This document shows, in pieces, positions 55,490 through 64,000 of a stretch of 64,000 nucleotides of DNA. The stretch is from the NCBI GenBank assembly GCA_038251405.1, contig JBBSBH010000011.1:62001-126000 (forward strand). Reading direction: 5' to 3'. The notes under the pieces were generated by a model. That model worked only from the letters and a program-made list of their open reading frames with translations, had not been told where the DNA came from and did not search any database. Each line of letters begins with the position of its first letter. Position 1 is the first letter of the stretch. The DNA is from JADJLQ01 sp038251405 (lineage in GTDB: Bacteria; Bacteroidota; Bacteroidia; Chitinophagales; Saprospiraceae). The translations under genes were made by a program, and so were the position numbers.

Positions 55490-56776
55490 TTGGTAAATTT
55501 TAATTTTACATCATTCTGGATTAATTCAAGATATGCGTTTCAGTTTGGTATGCTGGCCAGACCCATGGCTTTGCTTTTCCTTACTGTGATCATTGCTCAT
55601 CGATGGCCAATGGGGGAGATTGCAAAATTCGAATCGTTTGGCCTGTTTCAATATTTCATCTTTTTTTCCTGGCTTCCGGCGTGGGGATTGAGTTTTATCC
55701 GAATGGGAAGCAAAAGGAATAGTGAAGATCAAAAATCGTTCCTGTTTTCCGTTTTTATCTCTGGCTTTGTATTATCTCTGGCTCTTTGCTTTGTTTTATT
55801 GATTTTTATGACCGGCCTACTTCCCTGGGAAAGTAAGGATTGGCAACTGACTGGCAAAGCTTTTACCATCCTTTTGTCCTATTTTATTTCAAGTGCGAGT
55901 ATATATCGATTTTATCTTCAAAAGAAAATGGCCAGTCAATGGCTTTATGGGGGGATACAATTTTTAGGTATTATTTTCTTCGCGTGGATCTGTTCAGATT
56001 TTAAAGCGTTTATTCAGCAATATTTTTGGTTTACTTGTGCTTTTATTATGTACGAATTTACTCAACAAAAGTGGAGCAGAACATTTTTCAATTTTGACTT
56101 TTGGAAAGAAGTGGCGGTCTATAGTTTATATTTTGCCATGGGTTCGTTCATTACCATTATTTGCGCCTATGCCGTGCAGCGTAATTTTGGATTGGGAAAT
56201 GAATTAAGTGTGTATAGATACGGTACCCGGGAAATTCCGTTGATCCCTGTTTTATTATCTGCTTTTGGTTTATCATTTTTAAAGTCATCTGCAGAAGACA
56301 TTCTCCCGGTCTTGTCTCAAATGAAAACGGGGATGGCTAAATTGATTCTTTTAATGGTGCCTGTCTTGTTGATAATCGTAATTTTTGGTAAAGAAATATT
56401 TGAGTTCCTGTATGGGAATAATTTTGACCAATCCGCATACCTTATGGCTACATTTTCCTTGATCTATTTATTCAGATTTATACCTTCCAATATGGTACTG
56501 CAATTGTTAAATGATAAAAAAAGGATCTTAATGATTAGTATTTTAGAGTTAATATTTATTCTGGCGGGCATAGTCTTTTTAAATGAAAGTTTAAACTTAA
56601 TACAAATAGTATGGCTGATCATTATAGGTACCTGCTTAGAAAGAATGCTGCAGGTCTTTATTCTATGGAAAAAGTATAAAATTCCTATTCAGCAATATTT
56701 ACCGGTAAGATTATTTCTTATTTGCTCATTCATAATGCTTATTTTTTATTCAATTGTATGGACTGGGGCACATTAA
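55490..56776 (+). CDS. Polysaccharide flippase-like membrane protein
   Basis: A 428-residue protein with about twelve hydrophobic segments, resembling the MATE/Wzx oligosaccharide flippases (N-terminal FQFGMLARPMALLFLTVII; repeated helix pairs to the end). The start is TTG at 55490, followed by NFNFTSFWINSRYAFQ. It has no polysaccharide cluster beside it but is directly followed, with a 19-base overlap, by prmC. It may move a lipid-linked glycan; the substrate is not known. Confidence 0.65.
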   Translation: MVNFNFTSFWINSRYAFQFGMLARPMALLFLTVIIAHRWPMGEIAKFESFGLFQYFIFFSWLPAWGLSFIRMGSKRNSEDQKSFLFSVFISGFVLSLALCFVLLIFMTGLLPWESKDWQLTGKAFTILLSYFISSASIYRFYLQKKMASQWLYGGIQFLGIIFFAWICSDFKAFIQQYFWFTCAFIMYEFTQQKWSRTFFNFDFWKEVAVYSLYFAMGSFITIICAYAVQRNFGLGNELSVYRYGTREIPLIPVLLSAFGLSFLKSSAEDILPVLSQMKTGMAKLILLMVPVLLIIVIFGKEIFEFLYGNNFDQSAYLMATFSLIYLFRFIPSNMVLQLLNDKKRILMISILELIFILAGIVFLNESLNLIQIVWLIIIGTCLERMLQVFILWKKYKIPIQQYLPVRLFLICSFIMLIFYSIVWTGAH

Positions 56777-57585
56777 AACATAAATCATTCAATGCTTTGA
56801 GTCCTTACTTTGAAGAAAGGGAAGCGCTATCTATCCTTAGAGCTATGCATGAAGATCTATTGGAAAAGGATTCGGGGGAGATTGTGCCCGAAAAGTTAGA
56901 TGCATGGAATAAGGCTATCAGCAGAATTATTATTCATGAACCGGTAGCCTATGTTACCGGGGTTGCTTTTTTCTTTGGGCTAAAATTGAAAGTAAATCCC
57001 CAGGTATTGATACCACGCCCCGAAACGGAAGAGTTGGTAGATGTAGCAATTAAAAGGATAGGAAAAAGGAATTTAAGGATATTAGATATTGGTACTGGTA
57101 GTGGTTGCATAGCCCTCGCGATTAAGCAAAATACTCCACAAGTTGAAATTTTAGCAATAGATATAAGTAAGGAGGCATTGGAGGTGGCTACATCAAATGC
57201 TAAAAAATTGAACCTGGAAATTCAATTCCTTCAAATGAATATTTTAGATAAATCTGAATGGAAAAACGTAGGAATTAATTTTGACATGATCATCAGTAAC
57301 CCTCCCTATATAGCCCGGTCAGAGTCTTCTCGCATGGGAATCAGTACAGTACAGTATGAACCAGAAACGGCTTTGTATGCAGATGATGATATTTTGATTT
57401 TTTATAAGGCCATAGCCGAGTTAAGCGAGCTCATTTTAAGACCAAAGGGAATAATACTAGTAGAAATAAATGAATTCCTGGGTGTAGAAACAAGTGCTGT
57501 TTTTAAAAATGCTGATTTCCTATCAGTACATTTAATCCAGGACTTGAACCGTAAAGATAGAATGATTGAAGTGCAGAAGCATTAA
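56758..57585 (+). CDS. prmC: Release factor glutamine methyltransferase
   Basis: A 275-residue SAM enzyme that methylates the GGQ glutamine of release factors RF1 and RF2. The SAM motif is ILDIGTGSGCIALAI, the acidic strand is LAIDISKEALEVA, and the catalytic NPPY is present as ISNPPYIAR. It also has the helical N-domain with EPVAYVTGVAFFFG and PRPETEELV. The ATG at 56758 is chosen over a TTG 12 codons upstream that encodes hydrophobic residues of the other frame. It overlaps the flippase gene by 19 bases. Confidence 0.93.
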   Translation: MDWGTLKHKSFNALSPYFEEREALSILRAMHEDLLEKDSGEIVPEKLDAWNKAISRIIIHEPVAYVTGVAFFFGLKLKVNPQVLIPRPETEELVDVAIKRIGKRNLRILDIGTGSGCIALAIKQNTPQVEILAIDISKEALEVATSNAKKLNLEIQFLQMNILDKSEWKNVGINFDMIISNPPYIARSESSRMGISTVQYEPETALYADDDILIFYKAIAELSELILRPKGIILVEINEFLGVETSAVFKNADFLSVHLIQDLNRKDRMIEVQKH

Positions 57586-57587
57586 GA

Positions 57588-57908
57588 TCATTTTTTTATT
57601 ATCAGACTATCCCAAAGAGGTTTCACCGGTCTTGTTTCATCAATGGTAATATTGGTATCGACCATTGGCTTGATGGGTTTGGAAGGTACTACGATAGAAT
57701 CATGCAAATATTGCTCTCTTATAGATAGAAAAAATGAATCCACAGCTTGCTCTGCTTTCTTAACAGCTACACGCTTGCAAACAGAATCTCTTTCGATATA
57801 GTATAACTGCATTCTCTCTTCGACTAAATTAGATACTTCTTTAGGTATTTTACTCCGGGTACAGGCTAAGGAAATGAGTAAGCATAAAAAGAATATATAC
57901 TTTTTCAT
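57588..57908 (-). CDS. Small lipoprotein of unknown function (distal)
   Basis: A 106-residue protein with a clear lipoprotein signal (CLLISLAC). The mature part is charged and helical, with RDSVCKRVAVKKAEQAVDS, and a proline-rich tail (SKPIKPMVDTN, TRPVKPLWDS). It overlaps the previous gene by four bases (ATGA). It resembles the neighbouring 85-residue protein in the order Arg, Leu/Tyr, Asp-Ser-Val, Cys, so they may be divergent paralogues. No family recognised. Confidence 0.6.
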   Translation of the reverse strand: MKKYIFFLCLLISLACTRSKIPKEVSNLVEERMQLYYIERDSVCKRVAVKKAEQAVDSFFLSIREQYLHDSIVVPSKPIKPMVDTNITIDETRPVKPLWDSLIIKK

Positions 57909-58162
57909 TGCTGATTTATTGAGTCCAATAATACCTGCATTTCTCCCAGTCGCTTTTTGTAGATGCTATCATAGGCAGCTTTATATAAACTGTCTGATTT
58001 TTTAATACAAATATGATCTACACTATCTTGTTCTAATTTGATTCTATTTCGGAGCAAAGTATCACTCATGCTTACCCACGATTTTATCAGTCTCGGGTTA
58101 GATTCTCTGCAAGAGAAATTGAAAATGGAAAACAATAAGCCATAAAGAATGATTTTTTTCAT
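57905..58162 (-). CDS. Small lipoprotein of unknown function (proximal)
   Basis: An 85-residue protein with a signal ending SIFNFSC, a probable lipobox, and a helical mature region (RIKLEQDSVDHICIKKSDSLYK). It starts inside the lptB stop (ATGA at 58159-58162) and ends inside the next gene's start in the same way. Translational coupling to lptB suggests a role in the envelope. It is similar in pattern to the downstream lipoprotein. No family recognised. Confidence 0.6.
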   Translation of the reverse strand: MKKIILYGLLFSIFNFSCRESNPRLIKSWVSMSDTLLRNRIKLEQDSVDHICIKKSDSLYKAAYDSIYKKRLGEMQVLLDSINQQ

Positions 58163-58917
58163 TCAATTATTTTTTTTCTCAATTCAAAATTAGCGCCTAA
58201 ATATACTTTCCTTACTAATTCGTCTGCCGCTAATTCCTCAGCTGTTCCCTCTCTTAAAATGCTTCCCTCGAAAATAAGGTAAGCCCGATCTGTAATGGAC
58301 AATGTTTCCTGCACATTATGATCTGTTATTAATATCCCTATATTTTTAAGTCTCAACCTGGCCACAATACTCTGGATGTCTTCCACGGCGATAGGATCTA
58401 TTCCAGCGAATGGTTCGTCCAGCAAAATAAATTTTGGATTGGTTGCTAAAGCACGGGCGATTTCCGTTCTTCTTCTTTCACCGCCAGATAAAGCGTCACC
58501 CATGTTTTTCCGTACTTTATCGAGACCAAATTCTGAAATCAATAATTCTAATTTATCTTTTTGTTCTTCTTTAGTAAGATCAGTCATTTCCAATACGGCC
58601 AGAATATTGTCTTCTACGCTTAATTTTCTGAATACGGATGGTTCCTGGGGCAGATATCCAATTCCTTTACGGGCGCGCATGTACATGGGTGCCGATGTAA
58701 TCTCCTGATCATTTAAGAAGACTTTACCTTCATTGGGCTTGATGAAACCTACAACCATATAAAAAATGGTCGTTTTGCCTGCTCCGTTAGGTCCCAAAAG
58801 ACCGACAATTTCACCTTGTTTTACATCGATACTGACATCCTTTACTACTTGTCTTTGGCCATACTTTTTATACAAATGCTCACTTCTAAGTTTCATTCTT
58901 TTATTTTCTTCACTCAT
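58159..58917 (-). CDS. lptB: LPS export ABC transporter ATP-binding protein
   Basis: The cytoplasmic ATPase of the LptB2FG machine that extracts lipopolysaccharide from the inner membrane. The 252 residues contain Walker A GPNGAGKTT, the Q-loop YLPQEPSVFRKLSV, signature LSGGERRR, Walker B FILLDEPFAGIDP and the switch histidine TDHNV. The start MSEENKRMKLRSEHLYKKYG at 58917 overlaps the upstream stop as ATGA; a longer start at 58950 lies within the upstream gene. Confidence 0.95.
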   Translation of the reverse strand: MSEENKRMKLRSEHLYKKYGQRQVVKDVSIDVKQGEIVGLLGPNGAGKTTIFYMVVGFIKPNEGKVFLNDQEITSAPMYMRARKGIGYLPQEPSVFRKLSVEDNILAVLEMTDLTKEEQKDKLELLISEFGLDKVRKNMGDALSGGERRRTEIARALATNPKFILLDEPFAGIDPIAVEDIQSIVARLRLKNIGILITDHNVQETLSITDRAYLIFEGSILREGTAEELAADELVRKVYLGANFELRKKIIE

Positions 58918-60527
58918 GGTTTCCAAATTATTTGTTCTCGTAATTCCCAATTAGCTCTTACATTGAAATTTCCCTGAGTAACAGTCTTTTCAGGAAATAT
59001 GTTGTATCGGTAACTGCCGCTATCCCATTTTCCATTTTGATTATTGTCTTCGATGATTTGTATCGAATAGGTAGCTGGCGTCAGATACGTATAATTTAGA
59101 GTGGTAGCAACAGTTTTATGGAGGAATCTTGTACTTACAGGCTTATTGTCCTTTAAAAGATTCACGGTGTAATTTTTGACACTATCCAGGTCAGAAATGG
59201 TGATGAACATAGTACCGGATTGTTCTGTTTTGAATGCCCTCATTTTTATTACAATAGTATCCTTATTTACCGTGCTATTAAAGCTTTTTATTGACCCCGG
59301 TAAAAAAGTAACAGTATAGGTTTTGTTTTCAATACAGGGGCATATGACCTCAATTTCGTTTTGGTTATCCGTAATTTTAATACCTACAGGAATATTCTCT
59401 GCAGTAGAATCATCAAGCAATGTAATAGCTGAAGTATCAATACCTATAAGGGGAATATTAAATTCAAGCTTTCTAATACTATTAGGAGCGAGCGTCTTGA
59501 CTTCTTTGAAATCAGGGTGAATTTTCAAACTATCAATAGTATTTATTTTTACTCTGTTTACTGGTATTGTATCTAATATAGAATCCTTATAATTTACCAA
59601 CAGGAGCCAATTTCTTGCAGTAGATGGTGAATAGAAGTACATCAGAGTATCCACTATTTGCAATGGGATAAGATGAACGGAGTCAGCTAATACCTGGTAG
59701 GTAAGATCTTCCAGATTTACATTTGATTGTATTTTTAGCACGCCGGCTTTATCGGTATTGTAAGCCGTAATTCGTGGGCGTACAAATGATTTAAAATAAG
59801 GTATTAAAATAGTGGTACTGTCTTCTCCCGTTTTTACTCTGCGCCTGAGATATCCTATTTCTTCTTTGTCCTGATCGTACTGATAATTTGAATTGGCATC
59901 ATTCAGTACAAATATTTTGTAAGTAGTGTCTTTTATATTTTTTATACTGAACCTTCCGCTTTTATCACTTCGTGAAAAATAAATAGGTTTAGACTTGTAG
60001 ACCACACTATCCGCTTCAGCATAATAGAGCATAATGAGAATGTCTTCCTTGGCTTCATGAGTTAGTGCATCATAGATTTTCCCACTTACCTCACCTGAAT
60101 CTATTACTGGTCCGGTACTAAATACAAACCTTAAATCCCTCGCTTCATTACCCTCATTCAAATCTCTGATGGCACTCCCAAAATTGATGGTATAGGTGGT
60201 ATTATCCAGTAATACTTCTCTGGGGTCCAATTTTATTCTAACACCTTTGCCTCTTGGTTCTATTTTGGGGGGATAAAGTAGGGGTGGTGAAATCACTATT
60301 TGTTTTTGAGCCTCCATCAGTTTCACCCATTCATTAAAATTTATTTCAATTACCGTTTTATCCAGGTCAGGATGAAAATTGGTTTGCATCATTTGGGTAG
60401 AATGGAGACTATCGATTACTGGAGGTATTTTGTCCCGTTCGCCGCCTTCTGGCCTGCCGATATTGGCACATTGCGAAAGACAAACTAGTAAAACCCCTGA
60501 AAAGAAAACCTGTTTGAATACCTGCAT
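58914..60527 (-). CDS. Ig-like (Big_5-type) domain lipoprotein
   Basis: A 537-residue outer-envelope lipoprotein. The signal ends SGVLLVCLSQC, a good lipobox, and is followed by GGERDKIPPVI. An Ig-like beta domain (residues 30-140; KTVIEINFNEWVKL, TTYTINFGSAIRDLNEGN) follows, then a beta-rich C-terminal two thirds. The family, called Ig-like or DUF-type in Bacteroidota, has unknown function and commonly lies near lptB or xerD. The ATG at 60527 is chosen over a TTG at 60581 that overlaps xerD, because only the former gives a lipoprotein signal. Confidence 0.8.
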   Translation of the reverse strand: MQVFKQVFFSGVLLVCLSQCANIGRPEGGERDKIPPVIDSLHSTQMMQTNFHPDLDKTVIEINFNEWVKLMEAQKQIVISPPLLYPPKIEPRGKGVRIKLDPREVLLDNTTYTINFGSAIRDLNEGNEARDLRFVFSTGPVIDSGEVSGKIYDALTHEAKEDILIMLYYAEADSVVYKSKPIYFSRSDKSGRFSIKNIKDTTYKIFVLNDANSNYQYDQDKEEIGYLRRRVKTGEDSTTILIPYFKSFVRPRITAYNTDKAGVLKIQSNVNLEDLTYQVLADSVHLIPLQIVDTLMYFYSPSTARNWLLLVNYKDSILDTIPVNRVKINTIDSLKIHPDFKEVKTLAPNSIRKLEFNIPLIGIDTSAITLLDDSTAENIPVGIKITDNQNEIEVICPCIENKTYTVTFLPGSIKSFNSTVNKDTIVIKMRAFKTEQSGTMFITISDLDSVKNYTVNLLKDNKPVSTRFLHKTVATTLNYTYLTPATYSIQIIEDNNQNGKWDSGSYRYNIFPEKTVTQGNFNVRANWELREQIIWKP

Positions 60528-60577
60528 GAATTGAAAAGAGGAGCAAAGGTAAAAGTATCCGGCGATCCCCGCCCATA

Positions 60578-61489
60578 TCAATGTACAAATCTTGGATGGT
60601 AGCGGTGTAAAGTCTCTCTCAAGTAGTCGGTGTCAAGATGCGTGTATATCTCTGTAGTGGTAATAGATTCATGTCCAAGCATATCCTGTACTGCTTTTAG
60701 GTCGGCTCCACCTTCCACTAAGTGAGTCGCAAATGAATGCCGAAATGTATGTGGACTTACTTTTTTCTTTATCCCGGCTTGCTTTGCCAAATCCTTTATT
60801 AGTTGAAAGACCATCATCCTGGAAAGTTTATTTCCTCTTTGATTTAGGAATAGAATATCTTCAGATTCTTTCCCGATTTTGGGCAATCTCCGTCGCACTC
60901 CTTCTACATAAAGTTGAATGTGCTTCAAGGCCTCTGATCCTATGGGAACAATGCGTTCTTTGTTGTTTTTTCCAATCACTTTAACAAAACCCATATCAGT
61001 AAATACCATCGACAATCTCAAAGTTATTAGTTCAGTCACCCGAAGGCCACATGCATAAAGGGTCTCCAGCATAGCTCTGTTTCTTACTCCCGCATCCGTA
61101 CTATGATCTATAAGAGTAAGGATAGCATTGATTTCATCAAGTGAAAGTACATCTGGAAATTTTTTAGTCAGTTTGGGTCCTTCTAATAATTCAGTTGGGT
61201 CATCGATACAGATATCTTCAATGATTAAATATTTATAGAAAGCTCTAATACCGGATCTGATTCTGGCCTGGCTACGCTCATCCTGGCCTTCTTCATCAAG
61301 ATATTTAATAAATGCTTCCAGGTGATTCAATTTTATTTTTTCCGGTCCAAGCGATTCAAAGTTCTCAATACTGAATACGGCTAATTTTTCAGTATCCCGT
61401 TTATAAGCCTCCACAGAATTCCCTGAAAGACTTCTTTCAAGTTTAAGATAGGCAGTGAATCCATTTATAGTTGATTTCCAATCCACCAT
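60578..61489 (-). CDS. xerD: Tyrosine recombinase XerD-like
   Basis: A 303-residue site-specific recombinase that resolves chromosome dimers at dif. The N-terminal core-binding domain is at residues 1-85, and the catalytic domain shows the R-K-H-R-H-Y set: CGLRVTEL, KGNK-type IGKNNKERIVP, HTFRHSFATH, LGHESITTTEIYTH. The ATG at 61489 has TATATTTA one base ahead of it. It heads a run ending with two tiny lipoproteins; the gap to the next gene is 50 bases. Confidence 0.92.
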   Translation of the reverse strand: MVDWKSTINGFTAYLKLERSLSGNSVEAYKRDTEKLAVFSIENFESLGPEKIKLNHLEAFIKYLDEEGQDERSQARIRSGIRAFYKYLIIEDICIDDPTELLEGPKLTKKFPDVLSLDEINAILTLIDHSTDAGVRNRAMLETLYACGLRVTELITLRLSMVFTDMGFVKVIGKNNKERIVPIGSEALKHIQLYVEGVRRRLPKIGKESEDILFLNQRGNKLSRMMVFQLIKDLAKQAGIKKKVSPHTFRHSFATHLVEGGADLKAVQDMLGHESITTTEIYTHLDTDYLRETLHRYHPRFVH

Positions 61490-61586
61490 GTAAATATATA
61501 TTAAATTTTATCATAATATGAAAAATTGAAATTACTCCCATTCTTACTTTATCTTATTCGGATTTTTTTCAAAAACCTTTCTCCTG

Positions 61587-61594
61587 TATATTTG
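61587..61594 (+). promoter_or_regulatory. Candidate -7 promoter element for the VWA-AAA operon
   Basis: TATATTTG is an exact TAnnTTTG match, 18 bases before the ATG at 61613 and inside the in-frame extension that a TTG at 61526 would need. It favours the shorter protein. Confidence 0.5.
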
Positions 61595-61612
61595 TTAAGT
61601 AATCAACTAATC

Positions 61613-62710
61613 ATGCTGCACTGGTATTTTGGAAAATTTGATCCTAATCTCGAAGGCCAAACGCCTTTCGATAAGCTATTCAAGCTATTTAAAGAATTAT
61701 TACTACATACTTCCGGTGATGTGACAGAAGCACTTTCCTGGCTTACGGATTTAGACAAAAGATATAAGCTTACTACTGAAGATTATGGTATAGCTGATTT
61801 TATCAGGGACTTAATCGACAAAGGATTTGTTAATGAAAACCGAGAGGGAATTTTAAATCCCATGCCCAGTTCTAAACTCGAAATAGCCTTGCGCAGGCAA
61901 GCCCTGGAGGATGTATTTGATCAGTTGAAGAAGAGTAAAAAAGGAAATCATACAATTCCAAAATCAGGTTTTGGAGATGAATTTACATCCGAGATCCGGC
62001 CTTATGAATTTGGTGATAGACTTGATCAATTAGCACTTACAGAATCCATTAAAAATGCACAGATTCATCATGGGGTAGAAGAGCTTATATTACAGGAAGA
62101 TGATTTAGAAGTATATGAGACCTATTTTCAAAGTCAGACCAGTACGGTATTGATGATTGATATTTCCCACTCCATGATATTGTATGGTGAAGACCGCATC
62201 ACCCCGGCTAAAAAAGTTGCACTGGCATTAAGTGAATTAATCACCACCCGTTATCCAAAAGATACATTGGATATTATCACTTTTGGCGATGATGCCAAAG
62301 AAATACAAATGAAAGATCTCCCCTATTTGCAGGTAGGCCCTTATCATACTAATACGGTCGCTGGTTTAGAATTAGCGATGGGAATCCTTCGGAGGAGAAA
62401 AAATCCCAATAAGCAGATTATGATGATCACTGATGGGAAACCCACTTGTATCAAGGTGGGGAAAAAGTATTACAAAAATCCCTATGGCATGGATCGCAAG
62501 ATCATTAACAGGACACTGGCTTTAGCCTTGGCTTGCAGGAAATTACAAATACCCATTACCACATTTATGGTGGCAAGGGATCCTTACCTGGCAAGTTTTG
62601 TTGATGCTTTTACCACGGCTAATAATGGAAAAGCATTTTATAGTACGTTGGATACATTGGGAGAGTTCATTTTTATGGACTATAAAAAAAGTAAGAAAAA
62701 AAGAAGATGA
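61613..62710 (+). CDS. VWA domain protein
   Basis: A 365-residue cytoplasmic protein. The first 150 residues are helical and charged; a von Willebrand factor A domain follows (about 175-355), with the metal-ion site DISHSMI (DxSxS) and MMITDGKPTCI. The partner is the AAA+ ATPase that follows, coupled by an ATGA overlap (62707-62710). Such MoxR/chelatase-type AAA-VWA pairs act as chaperone-like machines inserting metals or remodelling complexes. The TTG at 61526 would add 29 unrelated hydrophobic residues and is rejected. Confidence 0.85.
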   Translation: MLHWYFGKFDPNLEGQTPFDKLFKLFKELLLHTSGDVTEALSWLTDLDKRYKLTTEDYGIADFIRDLIDKGFVNENREGILNPMPSSKLEIALRRQALEDVFDQLKKSKKGNHTIPKSGFGDEFTSEIRPYEFGDRLDQLALTESIKNAQIHHGVEELILQEDDLEVYETYFQSQTSTVLMIDISHSMILYGEDRITPAKKVALALSELITTRYPKDTLDIITFGDDAKEIQMKDLPYLQVGPYHTNTVAGLELAMGILRRRKNPNKQIMMITDGKPTCIKVGKKYYKNPYGMDRKIINRTLALALACRKLQIPITTFMVARDPYLASFVDAFTTANNGKAFYSTLDTLGEFIFMDYKKSKKKRR

Positions 62711-64000
62711 ATCATATTAATATTAACACATTAGGAGAACTCATTCAGTCAGGCTATAAAGTACAGACCATCAAAGATGAAATGCGTACTAATCTCATCA
62801 AAGCCCTTAAGAATAAGCAAAACATTTTTGAAGGAATTCATGGATTTGATGATTCGGTCATACCTGATTTGGAAAGAGCTATTCTCTCCAAACATCATAT
62901 TTTACTATTGGGTTTGAGAGGCCAGGCAAAAACGCGGATTGCCCGCATGTTAGTAAGGTTGTTAGATGAATACATTCCTGTCATCAAAGGCAGCGAGATC
63001 AATGATGACCCTTTTCATCCATTGTCCCCGTTTGGTAAAGCCACTGTTCAAAATCTAGGTCATGATACACCAGTAGATTGGGTCCATCGGGATGAAAGAT
63101 ATGTAGAAAAGTTAGCTACACCGGATGTAAGCATTGCCGACCTGATAGGTGATGTAGATCCTATAAAGGCAGCTACTTTGAAATTACCTTATGCTGATGA
63201 GCGGGTGATTCACTACGGAATGATACCACGCGCCAATAGGTCTTTATTTGTGATCAATGAACTGCCTGATTTGCAGCCAAGAATTCAGGTCTCTCTTTTC
63301 AATATTTTGCAGGAAGGTGATATTCAGATAAGAGGTTTTAAAGTAAGACTCCCATTGGATATTTTATTCTTATTCACGGCCAATCCTGAAGATTATACCA
63401 ATAGGGGAAGCATTATCACACCCCTTAAAGATCGTATCGACAGCCAGATTATTACGCACTACCCATTAGATATCGAAACGGCAAAAAAGATCACCAGGCA
63501 GGAAGCCCGGATCAAGCCCGAACAAAAAGATATCATTGTGCCTGATGTAATCAAAACTTTATTGGAACAGATTTCATTTGAAGCCCGTACCAGTGAATTG
63601 ATCGACATCAATAGCGGGGTCTCAGCTCGATTAGGTATCAGCGCTTACGAAAATTTGATCAGTGCTGTTGAAAGACGGATGCTGAAGAACAATGAAACAA
63701 CGGGCATAGCCAGAATTTCTGATTTAGTAGGTGTGGTGCCTGCCATTACCGGTAAAGTAGAACTCGTATACGAAGGCGAGCAACAAGGGCCTTACAAAGT
63801 GGCATTCGAGTTGATCAATAAAGCCATCAAGACGGAGTTTTTAAAATACTTCCCTCATCCGGAAAAGCTGAAAAAAAATGATCGCGATCCTTTTGGAGTT
63901 ATCAAAGCCTGGTTTGCCGGAGAACATGAATTGAAAATGGCGGTAGATGCTACGAACGACGCTTATGCCTCTTCCCTCGATCAGGTTTCAGGACTGGAAA
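62707..64000 (+). CDS. MoxR/magnesium-chelatase-type AAA+ ATPase, 3' truncated
   Basis: The frame from ATG 62707 stays open to the end of the window (431 codons), so the C-terminus is missing. Walker A is GLRGQAKTR; Walker B is LFVINELPDL, where the last acidic pair is Asn-Glu rather than Asp-Glu. Sensor 1 is TANPEDYTNRG, and RIDSQIITHYPLD and SARLGISAYENL follow. The family is a 'magnesium chelatase/sigma-54-interacting' AAA+ of Bacteroidota. It should use ATP hydrolysis to act with the VWA protein encoded upstream. Confidence 0.88.
   Translation, partial: MNHININTLGELIQSGYKVQTIKDEMRTNLIKALKNKQNIFEGIHGFDDSVIPDLERAILSKHHILLLGLRGQAKTRIARMLVRLLDEYIPVIKGSEINDDPFHPLSPFGKATVQNLGHDTPVDWVHRDERYVEKLATPDVSIADLIGDVDPIKAATLKLPYADERVIHYGMIPRANRSLFVINELPDLQPRIQVSLFNILQEGDIQIRGFKVRLPLDILFLFTANPEDYTNRGSIITPLKDRIDSQIITHYPLDIETAKKITRQEARIKPEQKDIIVPDVIKTLLEQISFEARTSELIDINSGVSARLGISAYENLISAVERRMLKNNETTGIARISDLVGVVPAITGKVELVYEGEQQGPYKVAFELINKAIKTEFLKYFPHPEKLKKNDRDPFGVIKAWFAGEHELKMAVDATNDAYASSLDQVSGLE

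Noticed and set aside
61526..61612. TTG-started extension of the VWA protein
   Set aside because: It adds unrelated hydrophobic residues and contains the TATATTTG promoter-like element; the ATG at 61613 fits better.
1..64000. tRNA, rRNA or riboswitch genes
   Set aside because: No gap held a sequence with convincing features of these by eye.

Overview
The window is chromosomal DNA from a member of the Bacteroidota, most likely a Saprospiria-like (Saprospiraceae) bacterium. The evidence is a SusC/SusD pair and other TonB-dependent receptors, type IX secretion (T9SS) C-terminal sorting domains (motifs PNPF and PNPV), a giant HYR-like surface protein, DUF5916 and DUF6340 relatives, AT-rich spacers without Shine-Dalgarno sites, and several matches to the Bacteroidota -7 promoter element TAnnTTTG. 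The phylum is secure; the family is inference. No rRNA or tRNA gene, CRISPR array or intact transposase was seen.

Layout. 1-4.5 kb: a truncated methyltransferase and two large polytopic membrane proteins in one operon. 4.6-12.7 kb: UvrD/PcrA helicase, a thioredoxin-fold lipoprotein and a UDP-GlcNAc 2-epimerase on the minus strand, a GMC oxidoreductase with its gluconate-2-dehydrogenase-subunit-3-like partner, a small membrane protein and a spermidine-synthase-like methyltransferase. 12.7-13.8 kb: a decayed DUF5916 gene end and a complete-looking non-autonomous transposable element (MITE) with inverted repeats and an 8-bp target duplication. 13.8-17.3 kb: sdhCAB. 17.4-25.3 kb: a pseudogene scrap of a T9SS sorting domain, then glycosyltransferases and YfhO/GT-C-type membrane proteins for surface glycan assembly. 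25.6-32.7 kb: one 2354-residue secreted protein with HYR-like, dockerin-like, cohesin-like and T9SS sorting regions. 32.8-33.2 kb: a broken transposase gene.

33.5-45.7 kb: uppP, a 12-copy tandem repeat of about 85 bp just upstream of it, a SusCD operon with a good terminator, a T9SS alpha/beta-hydrolase-like protein that lacks the usual nucleophile, a second TonB-dependent receptor and a DUF6340-type lipoprotein. 45.8-48.5 kb: two tandem NhaD-type Na+/H+ antiporters. 48.6-57.6 kb: mainly housekeeping genes (dusB, CCA-adding enzyme, FKBP lipoprotein, cystathionine beta-synthase, LysM/RlpA-like protein, kdsB, cdd, a flippase, prmC). 57.6-61.5 kb: a minus-strand operon xerD - Ig-like lipoprotein - lptB - two tiny lipoproteins, joined mostly by 4-base ATGA overlaps. 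61.6-64 kb: a VWA protein coupled to a MoxR/magnesium-chelatase-type AAA+ ATPase that runs off the end.

Functional themes are envelope and glycan biogenesis (wecB, kdsB, lptB, uppP, YfhO and GT genes), outer-membrane nutrient import (SusCD, TonB receptors) and surface display through T9SS. The most unusual sequence structure is non-coding: the MITE, a palindrome found both inside the MITE and in frame inside the giant gene, and the tandem array upstream of uppP.
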